From positions 62,001 to 126,000 of the forward strand of contig NZ_SODP01000001.1 in the NCBI RefSeq assembly GCF_004365355.1: a stretch of DNA of 64,000 bases. Reading direction: 5' to 3'. Numbering within the stretch: position 1 is the first letter of the stretch; every line of letters starts with the position of its first letter. Of the stretch, positions 35,619 to 44,578 are shown in pieces. Both the position numbers and the translations under genes were made by a program. The notes below the pieces were generated by a model that was not told the origin of the DNA, made no database searches, and was given only the letters and a program-made list of their open reading frames with translations. The DNA comes from Kribbella pratensis (GTDB lineage Bacteria; Actinomycetota; Actinomycetes; Propionibacteriales; Kribbellaceae).

Positions 35619-37328
35619 ATGAACAGCCAGGGGGAGATGCCGCCGGACACGCCGCTGCTGCGACGTATCCGTGCGTCGGTGATCGGTGACGACCAGGTGA
35701 TGCCCGGGCCGTACGGTCCGCGACGGGTGACGTACGCCGATTACACCGCCTCCGGGCGCGCGCTGACGTTCCTCGAGGACTTCATCCGCGACGAGGTCCT
35801 GCCGCGGTACGCGAACACCCACACCGAGTCCAGCGGGACCGGTCTGCAGACCACCCGTCTGCGCGAAGACGCTCGCCGGATCATCCACAACAGCGTCGGC
35901 GGCGACGACGAGACCGCGCTGATCTTCTGCGGCTCCGGCGCGACCGGCGCGATCGACAAGCTGATCGGGATCATGGGACTGCGGATTCCGGCCGAGCTCG
36001 ACGATAAGTACCACCTGACCGATCAGATACCGCCGGCTCAGCGGCCGGTCGTCTTCATCGGGCCGTACGAGCACCATTCGAACGAGCTGCCCTGGCGTGA
36101 GTCGATCGCGGATGTGGTCGTGATCAGCCAGGACAGCGACGGCCATATCGACATCGACCAGCTGGAGTCGAGGCTGCAGGAGTACGCCGATCGGCCCCTC
36201 AAGATCGGATCGTTCTCGGCGGCCAGCAATGTCACGGGCATCGTCAGCAACACGCAGCGGGTCTCGGCGCTCCTCCACCGGTACGGCGCTTTGTCGTTCT
36301 GGGACTGCGCCGCCGCCGCGCCGTACGTCGAGATCGACATGTATGGCGGCCGCGACCAGGACCCGCTGTCGTACAAGGACGCGATCTTCCTCAGTCCGCA
36401 CAAGCTGATCGGCGGGCCGGGCACTCCCGGCGTACTGGTCGCTCGGCGGGAGCTGCTCCGCAATCGGGTGCCGGATGTGCCGGGCGGCGGGACTGTCGCC
36501 TATGTGAACCCGCTCGAGCATCGGTACCTCGACGACCCGATCCACCGTGAGGAGGGCGGGACGCCGGCGATCATCGGGTCGATCCGCGCCGGGCTGGCGT
36601 TCCAGCTGAAGCAGGCGGTCGGGATCGACGTGATCCGCGCGCACGAGGACGCGTACCTGCGGCGGGCGGTCGAGGCGTGGAAGGCCGAGCCGGACCTGCA
36701 GATCCTGGGCAATGTCGACTCCGAGCGGCTGTCGATCGTCTCGTTCGTGGTCAAGGCTCCGTCGGGGCGGTATCTGCATCACAACTTCGTGGTCGCGCTG
36801 CTCAATGACCTGTTCGGCATCCAGTCGCGCGGCGGGTGCTCGTGCGCCGGCCCGTACGGTCACACGCTGCTCGGGATCGACATCGATCGCTCGCACCTGT
36901 TCGAGGAGGAGATCCTGCACGGCTGCGAGGGGATCAAGCCCGGCTGGGTGCGGGTCAACTTCAATTACTTCATCTCGGAGGCCGTGTTCACGTACGTCGT
37001 CGAGGCGGTGAAGCTGGTCGCCCGCGACGGCTGGCGGCTGCTGGGGGACTACCGCTTCGACCCGTCCAATGGCCTGTGGCGGCATCATCGGGGGCCGGTC
37101 GAGCCGCCGATGCGCCTGTCGCAGGTCGGGTACGACGCCGACGGCAAGCTTAGATACCCGCGCCACGATCACACCGCTCCCGAGTCTGCTCTGGACGACT
37201 ACCTCGCTGAAGCCCGGGACCTGCTCTCCACGTGTCAGCAGGTCAGCGATCCGGAGGGTCAGGTGAACACCGACTTCGATCACCTCCGTTGGTTCGACCT
37301 GCCGTCGCGCTGCCTGATTCGTGACTAG
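35619..37328 (+). CDS. Class V aminotransferase, cysteine desulfurase-like
   Basis: A 569-residue PLP enzyme. The PLP lysine is in SPHKLIGGPGTPG near residue 268, the aldimine-supporting Asp/His region is FWDCAAAAPYVE near 228, and a SufS-like active-site loop reads RGGCSCAGPYGH near 407. Longer than SufS/NifS (about 410) by a C-terminal extension of about 130 residues (LGDYRFDPSNGLWRHHRGPV onward) of unknown role. Its overall form fits the large actinobacterial class V aminotransferases often annotated as cysteine desulfurase-like or selenocysteine lyase-like. Its last 8 bases overlap the following gene, suggesting co-translation. Confidence 0.88.
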   Translation: MNSQGEMPPDTPLLRRIRASVIGDDQVMPGPYGPRRVTYADYTASGRALTFLEDFIRDEVLPRYANTHTESSGTGLQTTRLREDARRIIHNSVGGDDETALIFCGSGATGAIDKLIGIMGLRIPAELDDKYHLTDQIPPAQRPVVFIGPYEHHSNELPWRESIADVVVISQDSDGHIDIDQLESRLQEYADRPLKIGSFSAASNVTGIVSNTQRVSALLHRYGALSFWDCAAAAPYVEIDMYGGRDQDPLSYKDAIFLSPHKLIGGPGTPGVLVARRELLRNRVPDVPGGGTVAYVNPLEHRYLDDPIHREEGGTPAIIGSIRAGLAFQLKQAVGIDVIRAHEDAYLRRAVEAWKAEPDLQILGNVDSERLSIVSFVVKAPSGRYLHHNFVVALLNDLFGIQSRGGCSCAGPYGHTLLGIDIDRSHLFEEEILHGCEGIKPGWVRVNFNYFISEAVFTYVVEAVKLVARDGWRLLGDYRFDPSNGLWRHHRGPVEPPMRLSQVGYDADGKLRYPRHDHTAPESALDDYLAEARDLLSTCQQVSDPEGQVNTDFDHLRWFDLPSRCLIRD

Positions 37329-38001
37329 CCGGGTGCTGGGGGTCGATGCCTGCAGGAAGGGCTGGATCGGCATCGCGGGAGATCTGCGGGCGTACTTCGC
37401 TGTGACGATCGGCGAGCTGGTCGAGCAGGCAGAGGTCGACGGGTCGCTGGCGGTGGTGGGGATCGACATACCGATCGGGCTGCCCGAGCGCGGGGTGCGC
37501 GAGGCCGACGTGCTGGCAAGGCGGGCGGTGGGCAGGCGGGCGTCGTCGGTGTTCGCGACGCCTGTGCGGGCGGCGTTGGAAGCCGCGACGCATGCGGAGG
37601 CAACGGCGTTGAACGTCGTGGCGACGGGGAAGGGCGTGAGTCAGCAGGCGTTCGCGTTGGCCAAACGGATCCTTGAAGTCGATGCGTGGGCGCCGGGTGC
37701 GGACTGTGCGGTGATCGAGGTGCATCCGGAGGTGTGTTTCGCGACGATGGCTGGTCGGCCGCTGTTGCACGCGAAGTCCACCTGGGCGGGTGGGGAAGAG
37801 CGGCGGCGGTTGCTTGCGGGCGTTGGGATGAGTGTGGTCGGGGATATCGGTTTGGCTGGTGAGGTGGCGGGCGTCGACGACGTACTCGATGCGGCTGCGG
37901 CTGCATGGTCGGCCGGGCGGTACGTCGACGGGCGAGCTCGCGCGTACCCGAACCCGCCGGAGATGTTCCCGGACGGCTCGTCGGCCGCTATCTGGGCCTG
38001 A
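37321..38001 (+). CDS. DUF429-family protein, predicted RNase H-fold nuclease
   Basis: A 226-residue protein with the DUF429 pattern: VLGVDACRKGWIGI at the N-terminus, VVGIDIPIGLPE near 45-56, SSVFATPVRAAL near 76, and VIEVHPEVCFATMAG near 130-144. The conserved aspartates and glutamate fit an RNase H-like fold, and the family is described only as a predicted nuclease. The GTG start overlaps the aminotransferase stop by 8 bases, so the two are likely in one operon. Substrate unknown. Confidence 0.85.
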   Translation: MTSRVLGVDACRKGWIGIAGDLRAYFAVTIGELVEQAEVDGSLAVVGIDIPIGLPERGVREADVLARRAVGRRASSVFATPVRAALEAATHAEATALNVVATGKGVSQQAFALAKRILEVDAWAPGADCAVIEVHPEVCFATMAGRPLLHAKSTWAGGEERRRLLAGVGMSVVGDIGLAGEVAGVDDVLDAAAAAWSAGRYVDGRARAYPNPPEMFPDGSSAAIWA

Positions 38002-38014
38002 TCCGAGGTGAAAG

Positions 38015-38851
38015 TCAGGGAGTGGTTCTGCGACGCTGCTCGTCCAAGGTCGACTGGATGAGCGAGCGGGCGGCCCAGGTCGAGACCCGGGTCTGGGCGT
38101 CCGGCTCGAGGCCGCGGAGGTCCTGGAGCACGATGAGCGCTTCCCAGCCGACAACCATCGCGATCCCGGAGACAAGCTGCTCGAACAGGTCGTCGTCCAA
38201 CCCGGCCCGCAGCGGGTCGAGAGCCTGCTCGATCCACGCAATCCGCCGGTAGCCCCGCTTCGGCTGCACGCCGTCCGCTGTCGCACTGCCTGCAGTTGCA
38301 CTGCGCGCAGTCGCGCCGCGCGCTGTCGCGCGGCCCTCGGGCGCACCGCCGGCAGCGGCGTCGTTGGTCGTATTGCCGGTGGTGGTATCGACGGCAGGCG
38401 CGTCGACGGTCAGCCGGATGAGCGAGCGGCCGAGCGGAAGTGAGGACGCGGTGGCGTCGCCGAGCGCGCGGATCATCGCGTCGACGCGTGCCGCAGCGTC
38501 GGCGCCTCCAGCGTCGTCGGTGTGCCGAGATGCATCGACCTGCCCGGGCGCATCGACCTGCCCCGATGCAGCGACCTGCCTGGAAGTATCGGCGTGTCTG
38601 GAGGCTGCCTCGATTGCGGCGTCGACGTCTGTTTGGGTGAGCAAGCCGATTGTTGCGTCGAGCAACAGTTGGTCCAGGGTGGGGAAGTACTGGTAGATCG
38701 TGCGGCGCGACACCTCGGCGGCTTCGGCGATCTCGTTGACCCCGGGCGCTATCTGCCCCTGGCGCAACAGCTCCGCGGCGGCGTTGACGATCGCGGCCCG
38801 GGTCCGGCGCCGCTGCCGGACCCGCCCGGACTCCGCTGCGGTGTCACTCAC
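38015..38851 (-). CDS. TetR-family regulator with low-complexity inserts
   Basis: A 278-residue regulator. The HTH is VNEIAEAAEVSRRTIYQYFP. GTG 38851 is preferred over ATG 38911 because the palindromic operator covers 38911-38926 and GAGGAA lies just before the GTG. Two low-complexity segments set it apart from a normal TetR of about 200 residues: about 85-130 (repeats of the type RQVAASGQVDAPGQVDASR) and about 170-200 (ATARGATARSATAGSATADG). They arise from short DNA repeats and are probably flexible loops. The ligand domain resumes with YRRIAWIEQALDPLRAGLDD. It is divergent from the monooxygenase gene at 38945. Confidence 0.85.
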   Translation of the reverse strand: MSDTAAESGRVRQRRRTRAAIVNAAAELLRQGQIAPGVNEIAEAAEVSRRTIYQYFPTLDQLLLDATIGLLTQTDVDAAIEAASRHADTSRQVAASGQVDAPGQVDASRHTDDAGGADAAARVDAMIRALGDATASSLPLGRSLIRLTVDAPAVDTTTGNTTNDAAAGGAPEGRATARGATARSATAGSATADGVQPKRGYRRIAWIEQALDPLRAGLDDDLFEQLVSGIAMVVGWEALIVLQDLRGLEPDAQTRVSTWAARSLIQSTLDEQRRRTTP

Positions 38852-38910
38852 GAGTTCCTCGATTCCCCTTGACGTGCTCGACCGAGCATGAGTATACCTG
38901 AGTGCAGTCA

Positions 38911-38926
38911 TTGCACACCAGTGCAA
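38911..38926. promoter_or_regulatory. TetR operator palindrome
   Basis: ttgcac-acca-gtgcaa is a perfect inverted repeat in the 94-base divergent region, 19 bases before the monooxygenase start. It is the only good palindrome there and is the likely operator of the adjacent TetR protein. Confidence 0.65.
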
Positions 38927-38944
38927 TAAACGGGAGGAGTGGAC

Positions 38945-39304
38945 ATGAACCAGATGTCGGCCGAGCAGCGAATCGCACCGAAGGGGGAGCACCAGGTGGA
39001 CGGACCGGTCACGTTGATGAATCGGTTCGCGGTGCGGCCCGAGCGGGACGAGGCGTTCCAGGCGCTGTGGACCGAGACCAGCAAGTACTTCATGGCGCAG
39101 CCGGGTTTCGTCTCGCTGCGTCTTCACCGGGTGGTCTCGTCCGACGCCGAGTACCGGTGGGTCAACGTCGCCAACTGGCGGTCGGAGGCGGACTTCCGGG
39201 CGGCGCACGGCACCGACGAGTTCCGTCGCGTCGTGACCCGGCCGGAGTGGGCCGAGTTCCCGAGCGCGCCACTCCTGTTCGAAGTCGTCACGGCAGTCGG
39301 GTAG
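38945..39304 (+). CDS. Antibiotic biosynthesis monooxygenase (ABM) domain protein
   Basis: A 119-residue single-domain protein of the ferredoxin-like dimeric barrel type. The core reads VTLMNRFAVRPERDEAFQAL, then FVSLRLHRVVSSDAEYRWVN and ANWRSEADFRAAHG, the usual ABM pattern with the W and H positions of heme-degrading or cofactor-free oxygenases. GGGAGG precedes ATG 38945. It is divergent from the TetR gene across a perfect palindrome and is probably repressed by it. Function could be quinone or aromatic oxidation, or stress-related. Confidence 0.83.
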   Translation: MNQMSAEQRIAPKGEHQVDGPVTLMNRFAVRPERDEAFQALWTETSKYFMAQPGFVSLRLHRVVSSDAEYRWVNVANWRSEADFRAAHGTDEFRRVVTRPEWAEFPSAPLLFEVVTAVG

Positions 39305-39332
39305 AGCGCGGGTGGGGCATTAGTGTCGTCGT

Positions 39333-40319
39333 GTGAGCACCGAGGACGAGGCGGGTGGGGGCGAGAGCCTGCTGACAGTGCTGGTCGCACTGTCCGCGAA
39401 CCTGTTGATCGCGGTCGCGAAGACGGTGGTCGCCGTGATTACCGGGTCGGCCTCGATGACGGCCGAGGCCGCGCATTCCTGGGCCGACACCGGTAACGAG
39501 ATCTTCCTGCTGGTCGGGGAGCGGCGGGGGCAGAAACCGGCCGATCAGACCCACCCGCTCGGGTACGGGCGGGCCGGCTACATCTGGTCGATGTTCGCCG
39601 CCTTCGGCCTGTTCACGGTCGGCGCCGCTGTCTCGGTCTGGCACGGCATCCAGTCCCTGCAGCACGGCGAGGCGGACGGTACGTCGTACGGCTGGGCGTA
39701 CGCCGTACTCGGGGTCTCGTTCGTGCTCGAGGGGATCTCGTTCACCCAGGCGATGCGGCAGACGAAGGCCGGTGCGCTGGCGCGGATGCTCAGACCGTGG
39801 CGGTACGTGCAGCTCACGTCGAACCCGGTCCTGCGGGCTGTGTTCGTCGAGGACCTGTCCGCGCTGATCGGCATCCTGATCGCCGCGCTGGCGATCCTCC
39901 TGCATCAGCTCACCGGCAACGCGGTCTGGGACGCGGTGGGCTCGATCGTGGTCGGCATCCTGCTCGGCGTGGTCGCGCTGTTCCTGATCAGCCGGAACAT
40001 GGACTTCCTGACCGGCGAGGCGGTGACGCCGCTCGCGCGGAACAGAGTGCTTCGCGCGCTGCTCGAGCACAAGGACATCGAGCGGATCACGTTCCTGCAC
40101 ATGGAGTGGGTCGGGGCCGACCGCATCTTCCTGGTCGCCGCGGTCGACGTCACCGGTAACGAGTCCGAGTCCGAGGTCGCCGCTCGGCTGTACGCGATCG
40201 AGGACGCGCTCAACGCCCGCAAGGAGATCCAGCAGGCGATCCTCACGCTCTCCCGCCCGGGCGACTCCACCAGCCTCCAGCCGAGCCAGCTTCCGGACTG
40301 GTACGTCGATCCGGCCTAG
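39333..40319 (+). CDS. Cation diffusion facilitator (CDF) metal exporter
   Basis: A 328-residue inner-membrane protein, starting at GTG 39333. Six hydrophobic helices are expected; helix 2 contains the metal-site pattern [14 protein letters not shown] near 45-58, and helix 5 has [11 protein letters not shown] cytoplasmic C-terminal domain (about 225-328) has the ferredoxin-like dimerisation fold. The family exports Zn, Fe, Mn or Co in exchange for protons. Residues do not allow a sure metal choice. Its stop overlaps the stop of the convergent thioesterase-like gene. Confidence 0.88.
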   Translation: MSTEDEAGGGESLLTVLVALSANLLIAVAKTVVAVITGSASMTAEAAHSWADTGNEIFLLVGERRGQKPADQTHPLGYGRAGYIWSMFAAFGLFTVGAAVSVWHGIQSLQHGEADGTSYGWAYAVLGVSFVLEGISFTQAMRQTKAGALARMLRPWRYVQLTSNPVLRAVFVEDLSALIGILIAALAILLHQLTGNAVWDAVGSIVVGILLGVVALFLISRNMDFLTGEAVTPLARNRVLRALLEHKDIERITFLHMEWVGADRIFLVAAVDVTGNESESEVAARLYAIEDALNARKEIQQAILTLSRPGDSTSLQPSQLPDWYVDPA

Positions 40320-40666
40320 GGCACGTTCGCGAGGAACCGCGAGCGGTCGACCACGACGCGTTCCAGCTCACCGTCCGCGATGAGCTGACCGGCCGAGTTC
40401 GTAGCGCGGACCCCGAAGAGCAAGTGGCGGCCATCCATGGACGGAGCGTCCACGGCGATGTCCACGGTGTCGCCGACGCGGGTGGGCAGCCGGTGGCGGA
40501 TGCGAACCGCAGTACCGACCGATGTCTGGCCGGGTTCCAGCACGCGTAGGGCGAGTTGGGCGGTCGCGTGCTCGAGCCAGGTCAGCAGGCGCGGGGTGGC
40601 GAGGACCTCGACGTCCCCACTGCCGACGGCGAGCGCGGTGTCCGCGGGTGTCACTTCATGGCGCAC
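40316..40666 (-). CDS. Hotdog-fold thioesterase, fluoroacetyl-CoA thioesterase-like
   Basis: A 116-residue protein of the hotdog fold. [17 protein letters not shown] contains the Glu/His/Thr region used by FlK-type thioesterases, followed by [23 protein letters not shown] 40666 is chosen because AGGGG precedes it and the upstream frame runs into the divergent marC promoter. Likely to act on a small acyl-CoA in the cytoplasm. Convergent with the CDF gene; the stops overlap by 3 bases. Confidence 0.8.
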   Translation of the reverse strand: MRHEVTPADTALAVGSGDVEVLATPRLLTWLEHATAQLALRVLEPGQTSVGTAVRIRHRLPTRVGDTVDIAVDAPSMDGRHLLFGVRATNSAGQLIADGELERVVVDRSRFLANVP

Positions 40667-40713
40667 GGCAAGCTGCCCCTTCTCGGCCCGTCGGCGGGTG
40701 TACGCTCCCGGCC

Positions 40714-41325
40714 GTGGAGCCCGTACACGTTGCAGTTTCTGCGTTGGCTGCATTGTTGCCGATCACGAATCCGATCGGGGCGCTGGCCGCCTTCGCGGGG
40801 CTCACGGAGGGCGTCGACAGCGCCGCGATGAGGCGCCAAGCGGTGATGACCGGGGTCTACGTGCTCGCGATCCTCGCCGTGTTCGCGCTGCTCGGCACGC
40901 TTGTCCTTGAAGGGCTCGGCATCGGCCTGCCCGCTCTGCAGATCGCTGGCGGCCTTGTGGTCGCGCACTCGGGCTTCGGGATGATCGTCTCCCGCGAGAC
41001 CCTCACCGACGACGAGAAGACACACGGCGTGGCGAAACCCGATGTGTCGTTCTCGCCGATGGCGCTGCCGCTGATCGCGGGACCGGGCGCGATCGGTGTG
41101 GTGATCGCGCTGACCGCGCGGCACCCCGGGATCGCCGACCGGGTGAGCGTGATCATCGCGGGCGTCGTCGTGGCCGGTCTCGTCGCCGTCCTGCTGCGTT
41201 TCGGTACGCCGTTGGTCGACAAGCTCGGCCCGACGGGACTGGGCGCACTCACCCGGATCATCGGCTTCCTGACCCTGGCGATCGGCGTCGAACTCGTGAC
41301 ACACGGCGTACTCGCCGTGAAGTAA
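40714..41325 (+). CDS. MarC-family integral membrane protein
   Basis: A 203-residue membrane protein with about six helices, starting at GTG 40714 (VEPVHVAVSALAALLPITNP). The pattern LLPITNPIGALAAF near the N-terminus and FSPMALPLIAGPGAIGVVIA near 115-135 are MarC signatures (the NP/GP repeats of an inverted duplication). Function is unknown in general; the family was once tied to antibiotic resistance without support. Only 47 bases separate it from the divergent thioesterase start. Confidence 0.88.
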   Translation: MEPVHVAVSALAALLPITNPIGALAAFAGLTEGVDSAAMRRQAVMTGVYVLAILAVFALLGTLVLEGLGIGLPALQIAGGLVVAHSGFGMIVSRETLTDDEKTHGVAKPDVSFSPMALPLIAGPGAIGVVIALTARHPGIADRVSVIIAGVVVAGLVAVLLRFGTPLVDKLGPTGLGALTRIIGFLTLAIGVELVTHGVLAVK

Positions 41326-41364
41326 TTGGCATCAGCATCGATTCCGGTGCGAGGTGGTCGTCTG

Positions 41365-41899
41365 ATGATCGAGTACGAGCGCACTCAAGGCGATGTGGCA
41401 CGTAGCTGGAACACCTGGGACACCCGCAGCGTGCTCACCCAGGTCCCGCTCCCGGAGGCGCTCGGTCTCCCCTTCGGATTGTTATCGCGGCACGTCGTTG
41501 CGTACGGCGCAGATCGGCCGCCGGACCGAGGGCGCCGAACGGCTTGTGCTGATGGGGTGGCGGGACCACTGGCACATCCACGAGAACTACTCGAGCGGCG
41601 TGTTCGTGCCGTTGGTGACGCCGATGTCTGAGCCCGGTGTGCCGGCTGCTGAGGCTACGGAGAAGTTGCTCGTGGCAATGGCTTCGGCCGGCGTACGCCG
41701 GTTGATGTCGCTCGGGATCGAGGTCAGCCAGGGTGACGAGCAGGGTCTGGCGGACGCCGTACGCGCCGGTGCTCACGGCATCACGCCAGGTATCGGCAAC
41801 CTCGCGCCTGGGCTGGCACCGGAGATCGTTGCCCCGGGCGCCGATCTCGATCACCTGCAGGAGCTGTCCACTGCACAGCCGATGAGGTCCGCCACCTGA
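41365..41899 (+). pseudogene. Chimeric remnant: glycosidase piece joined to a DapA-like piece
   Basis: From ATG 41365 the frame reads MIEYERTQGDVARSWNTWDT followed by RSVLTQVPLPEALGLPFGL, the opening of an MGH1/trehalase-like glycoside hydrolase. It then shifts frame near 41490 (ALRTAQIGRRTEGAER-like continuation). Near 41600 the second frame becomes SSGVFVPLVTPMSEPGVPAA, the N-terminus of a dihydrodipicolinate synthase-like protein. After about 45 residues it skips to DAVRAGAHGITPGIGNLAPG, a later part of the same family, and ends. No complete domain remains, so this is debris of at least two genes. Confidence 0.55.
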
Positions 41900-41941
41900 C
41901 GGACCTCATCGCCCCACTGGAACAGCACCTGATCCCGCGGG

Positions 41942-42730
41942 CTACTTCGTCTTGAGCTTCAGCGATGACTTGCCCGATGGCTTGATCGTGTTGACGGGCG
42001 GGAGCTTCCAGGACTTGCTCTTGGCCAGGTCGGAGAGCTCGGCCGCGGACAGGATCGGGTTCTTCCTGGTGTGGGACTGGCCCTTCTCGGCCGGCCCGTT
42101 GTAGCTGGTGAGATTGATGTTGCGGCCGTCCTTGCGGAACAGCGTCACGTAGCGGCTGACGACGCCGTACTGCGCCTGGCGGCCGTCGGTGTACTCGGGG
42201 GAGACCGGCGAGACGTAGAGCACCGACCCGTCGGCCAGTGTGGTGCAGCCCGAACGGACGGGCACGCACGGGTTGCCCTCACCGCCGCCGGACACCATCA
42301 CGTCGACACGGGCAGCCCCCTTGCCGTCGTCAACGACGTACGCCGCACCGGCGAAGTCCCCGCCGCCCCACGTCTCAGGCTGGCTCAGTTTGAGCCCACG
42401 GGCCGCCAGCAGCGACCGCAGCGTGGCGAGCGTCTCCTTCGGCGTCACCGACGCAGGCGGAGTCTTCGTGGACGACTTCACGGATGGCTTGGTCAGCGGA
42501 GCAGCTGTGCCGGCAACCCCAGCGTCCGCGGGGGAGCTGAGCAGCTGGATTCCGCCACCAATCAGCCCAGCAGTAGCCAGTACGGCACCAGCACCACTCG
42601 CAGTGAGCAACGCCGTACGACGCCTCCGCTGCCGCAGCCCTTGCGCGACGGACCGTTCCAGCAGGTCGGCAGTAACCGGCTCGAGGTTCTCGGTGGCCCG
42701 GTTCATCAGGTCAGTGAGTTGGGTGTTCAT
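41942..42730 (-). CDS. Membrane-anchored protein paired with the sigma factor
   Basis: A 262-residue protein with a short charged cytoplasmic N-terminus ending in QGLRQRRRRTALL, one membrane helix (about 40-62) and an extracytoplasmic domain of about 175 residues with two cysteines (NPCVPVRSGCTTLADGS), probably disulfide-linked. Its start lies 14 bases after the sigma factor stop. This layout is typical of actinobacterial SigE-type operons, where the partner may act as anti-sigma or sensor. It lacks a recognisable zinc anti-sigma motif (HxxxCxxC), so regulation of the sigma factor is inferred from position only. Confidence 0.8.
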   Translation of the reverse strand: MNTQLTDLMNRATENLEPVTADLLERSVAQGLRQRRRRTALLTASGAGAVLATAGLIGGGIQLLSSPADAGVAGTAAPLTKPSVKSSTKTPPASVTPKETLATLRSLLAARGLKLSQPETWGGGDFAGAAYVVDDGKGAARVDVMVSGGGEGNPCVPVRSGCTTLADGSVLYVSPVSPEYTDGRQAQYGVVSRYVTLFRKDGRNINLTSYNGPAEKGQSHTRKNPILSAAELSDLAKSKSWKLPPVNTIKPSGKSSLKLKTK

Positions 42731-42744
42731 GTGTTCTCCTCGGT

Positions 42745-43233
42745 TCAGAGCGCGATCAGCTGGACGGCGTCGTCACCGAGAACCGCCCGGAGACGATTCA
42801 GGGCGCGAGCGGTGCGAGTGCTGATCGCACTGGCGTTCTTGCCAAGATCAAGCGCCACCTGCTCGACGCTGCGATCTTCGAAGAACCGCAGCACCAGCAC
42901 AGCGCGATCCAACGGCGCCAGCTCGCCCAGTGCACTCTGCAACGCCAGACGTAGTTCGGGATCCCCAGCCCGCTCAACCACCTCAGGCACAACCTCAGTA
43001 GGCCGCTCGGACCAGCTCCGCCGACGCCGCTGAGACACATAAGTACGCACCAACGCGGTCCGCGCATAAGCCCCCGGACTGTCAACCCGATGCCAAGCCT
43101 TCAGCACGTTGGCCAGCGTGTCCTGCACCAGATCCTCGGCATGATGCCGATCCCCGCACAACAACCAGGCAGTCCGATACAACTGCGGTATCCGAGCCCG
43201 AGCGAACTCCTCAAACTCCTCGGTAGATCTCAT
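42745..43233 (-). CDS. SigE-family RNA polymerase sigma-70 factor (ECF)
   Basis: A 162-residue ECF sigma factor. Region 2 contains LYRTAWLLCGDRHHAEDLVQ followed by DTLANVLKAW. Region 4 spans about 105-158 with APLDRAVLVLRFFEDRSVEQ and VALDLGKNASAISTRTARAL. Size and the LYRTAWLLCGD pattern fit the SigE subfamily common in Streptomyces and Kribbella. ATG 43233 is preferred to GTG 43239. First gene of a two-gene operon with the membrane protein at 41942-42730, which presumably reports an envelope signal. No ECF-type autoregulatory promoter was identified upstream. Confidence 0.93.
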   Translation of the reverse strand: MRSTEEFEEFARARIPQLYRTAWLLCGDRHHAEDLVQDTLANVLKAWHRVDSPGAYARTALVRTYVSQRRRRSWSERPTEVVPEVVERAGDPELRLALQSALGELAPLDRAVLVLRFFEDRSVEQVALDLGKNASAISTRTARALNRLRAVLGDDAVQLIAL

Positions 43234-43301
43234 CCACACCCTCTCGTCGATGCCCTCACCCCAAGAGACGCACCGACGGACCGGTCAGATCACACCCCGA
43301 G

Positions 43302-43391
43302 TCAGAACACTTTAGAGAGCACCCAAACAGCAAAGCCCAAGAAACCAACCACGAAGGTCACCAGCACCACGACCGCATACCCGAACCACAT
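43302..43391 (-). CDS. Candidate 29-residue membrane peptide
   Basis: The minus strand holds an open frame from ATG 43391 to TGA 43302 reading MWFGYAVVVLVTFVVGFLGF and then AVWVLSKVF. It is one continuous hydrophobic helix with a positively charged end, typical of real small membrane proteins and unlike random high-GC sequence. A GGGAG lies close before the ATG and GAAGGG at a more normal distance. No family is recognised. Confidence 0.35.
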   Translation of the reverse strand: MWFGYAVVVLVTFVVGFLGFAVWVLSKVF

Positions 43392-43439
43392 ACTCCCGGA
43401 ACCCTTCACCCCGGCATCCTCCCATCCCCCCAGCCGCGA

Positions 43440-43660
43440 GCCGACAACAAACCCAACCCACGCGGCGACCCGACAAGAAACCCAACCCCCGCAGCCGAGC
43501 CGACCAGCAAACCCAACCCACGCCGCCGAGCGAACCGCACAACCCAACCCCCGCTGGTGAGCGAACCACACAACCCAGCCACGGAGCCGAGCCGACAAGC
43601 AAACCCAACCCCCGCTGGTGAGCGAACCACACAACCCAGCCACGGAGCCGAGCGAAGCGA
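43440..43660. repeat. Degenerate tandem repeat with a 61-bp period
   Basis: A 52-base block beginning aacccaacccccgctggtga occurs twice without change, at 43541-43592 and 43602-43653 (period 61). Further diverged copies of the parts cccaaccc-cgc and gagcgaaccacacaaccc extend back to about 43440. The open frames across it (Gly-Trp-Val-rich) only reflect the repeat. It lies between the sigma factor region and tRNA-His. Confidence 0.75.
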
Positions 43661-43773
43661 AGGCGCAAGGGGGTGCGGGTGGCGGAGCCCCCGCTTGCGG
43701 CAAGCGGAGCGCAGCCGCACAAAATGACGAAGCCGACCAAGCCTGCGCTTTCCGCAGGCATGGCCGGCCATCG

Positions 43774-43847
43774 GGTGAGTGACGGGACTCGAACCCGCGA
43801 CCACCTGGACCACAACCAGGTGCTCTACCAGCTGAGCTACACCCACC
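43774..43847 (-). tRNA. tRNA-His (anticodon GTG)
   Basis: Minus-strand cloverleaf with the extra 5' G (43847) pairing with discriminator C, the mark of tRNA-His. The acceptor is GTGGGTG/CACTCAC with one G-T pair, the anticodon loop TTGTGGT in stem CTGG/CCAG, and the T arm GTTCGAGTC. It follows orn, a common order in actinobacteria. Confidence 0.97.
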
Positions 43848-43914
43848 ATTGCCGTCCGAACCGCGACGGCTGAGCAATCATAGCGACGAACTGTCCGGAG
43901 CTGAAATCGAGGTG

Positions 43915-44535
43915 TCAGGAGCCGGTGGGGGTGTCCTGGATGGGTGCGGCGATGAGGCTGGCGGCGGCCCGGGCGGCGTTGGAGTCGGGTCCGGGCTGGG
44001 GCACGAACACGGTCTGCCGGTAGTACCGCAGTTCGTCGATGCTTTCGCTGATGTCGGCGAGGGCGCGGTGGTTGCCGTTCTTGGCCGGGGTCGCGTAGTA
44101 CACGCGCGGGTACCACCGGCGTACCAGTTCTTTGATCGAGCTGACGTCGACGTTGCGGTAGTGCAGGTGCGACTCGACGCGGGGCATGTCGCGGACGAGG
44201 AAGGTCCGGTCGGTGCCGACGGAGTTGCCGGCGAGGGCGGCCTTGCGCGGCTCTTTCACGTACGACGTGATGTAGTCGAGCACCTGCTGTTCGGCGTCGG
44301 CGAGCGGGATGCCGTTGGCGAGCTCGTCGAGCAGCCCGGACGCGGTGTGCATGTCGCGGACGAAGTCGCCCATCTGCTCGAGCGCGGCCGGTGGTGGTGC
44401 GATCACCACGTCGATCCCGTCACCGAGCACGTTCAGTTCGTAATCGGTGACGACTACGGCGACCTCGATCAGGGCGTCTTCCGCCAGGTCGAGGCCGGTC
44501 ATCTCGCAGTCGATCCACACCAGCCGGTCGTTCAT
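43915..44535 (-). CDS. orn: Oligoribonuclease
   Basis: A 206-residue DEDDh 3'-5' exoribonuclease that degrades short RNA oligonucleotides, including the pGpG product of cyclic di-GMP breakdown. Exo I is [10 protein letters not shown] near residues 8-17 (Asp9, Glu11), Exo [12 protein letters not shown] near 108, and Exo III has the His and Asp of [18 protein letters not shown] near 155-172. Family length with a short C-terminal tail. ATG 44535 is preferred to GTG 44541. tRNA-His lies 68 bases downstream and may be cotranscribed. Confidence 0.96.
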   Translation of the reverse strand: MNDRLVWIDCEMTGLDLAEDALIEVAVVVTDYELNVLGDGIDVVIAPPPAALEQMGDFVRDMHTASGLLDELANGIPLADAEQQVLDYITSYVKEPRKAALAGNSVGTDRTFLVRDMPRVESHLHYRNVDVSSIKELVRRWYPRVYYATPAKNGNHRALADISESIDELRYYRQTVFVPQPGPDSNAARAAASLIAAPIQDTPTGS

Positions 44536-44578
44536 GGGCACCCACCTTACGGTGAGCCGCCGACACTCCTGCGACGGC

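Noticed and set aside
43440..43660. CRISPR array
   Set aside because: Repeats are 52 bp with a 61-bp period and no variable spacers of normal size; no cas genes nearby.
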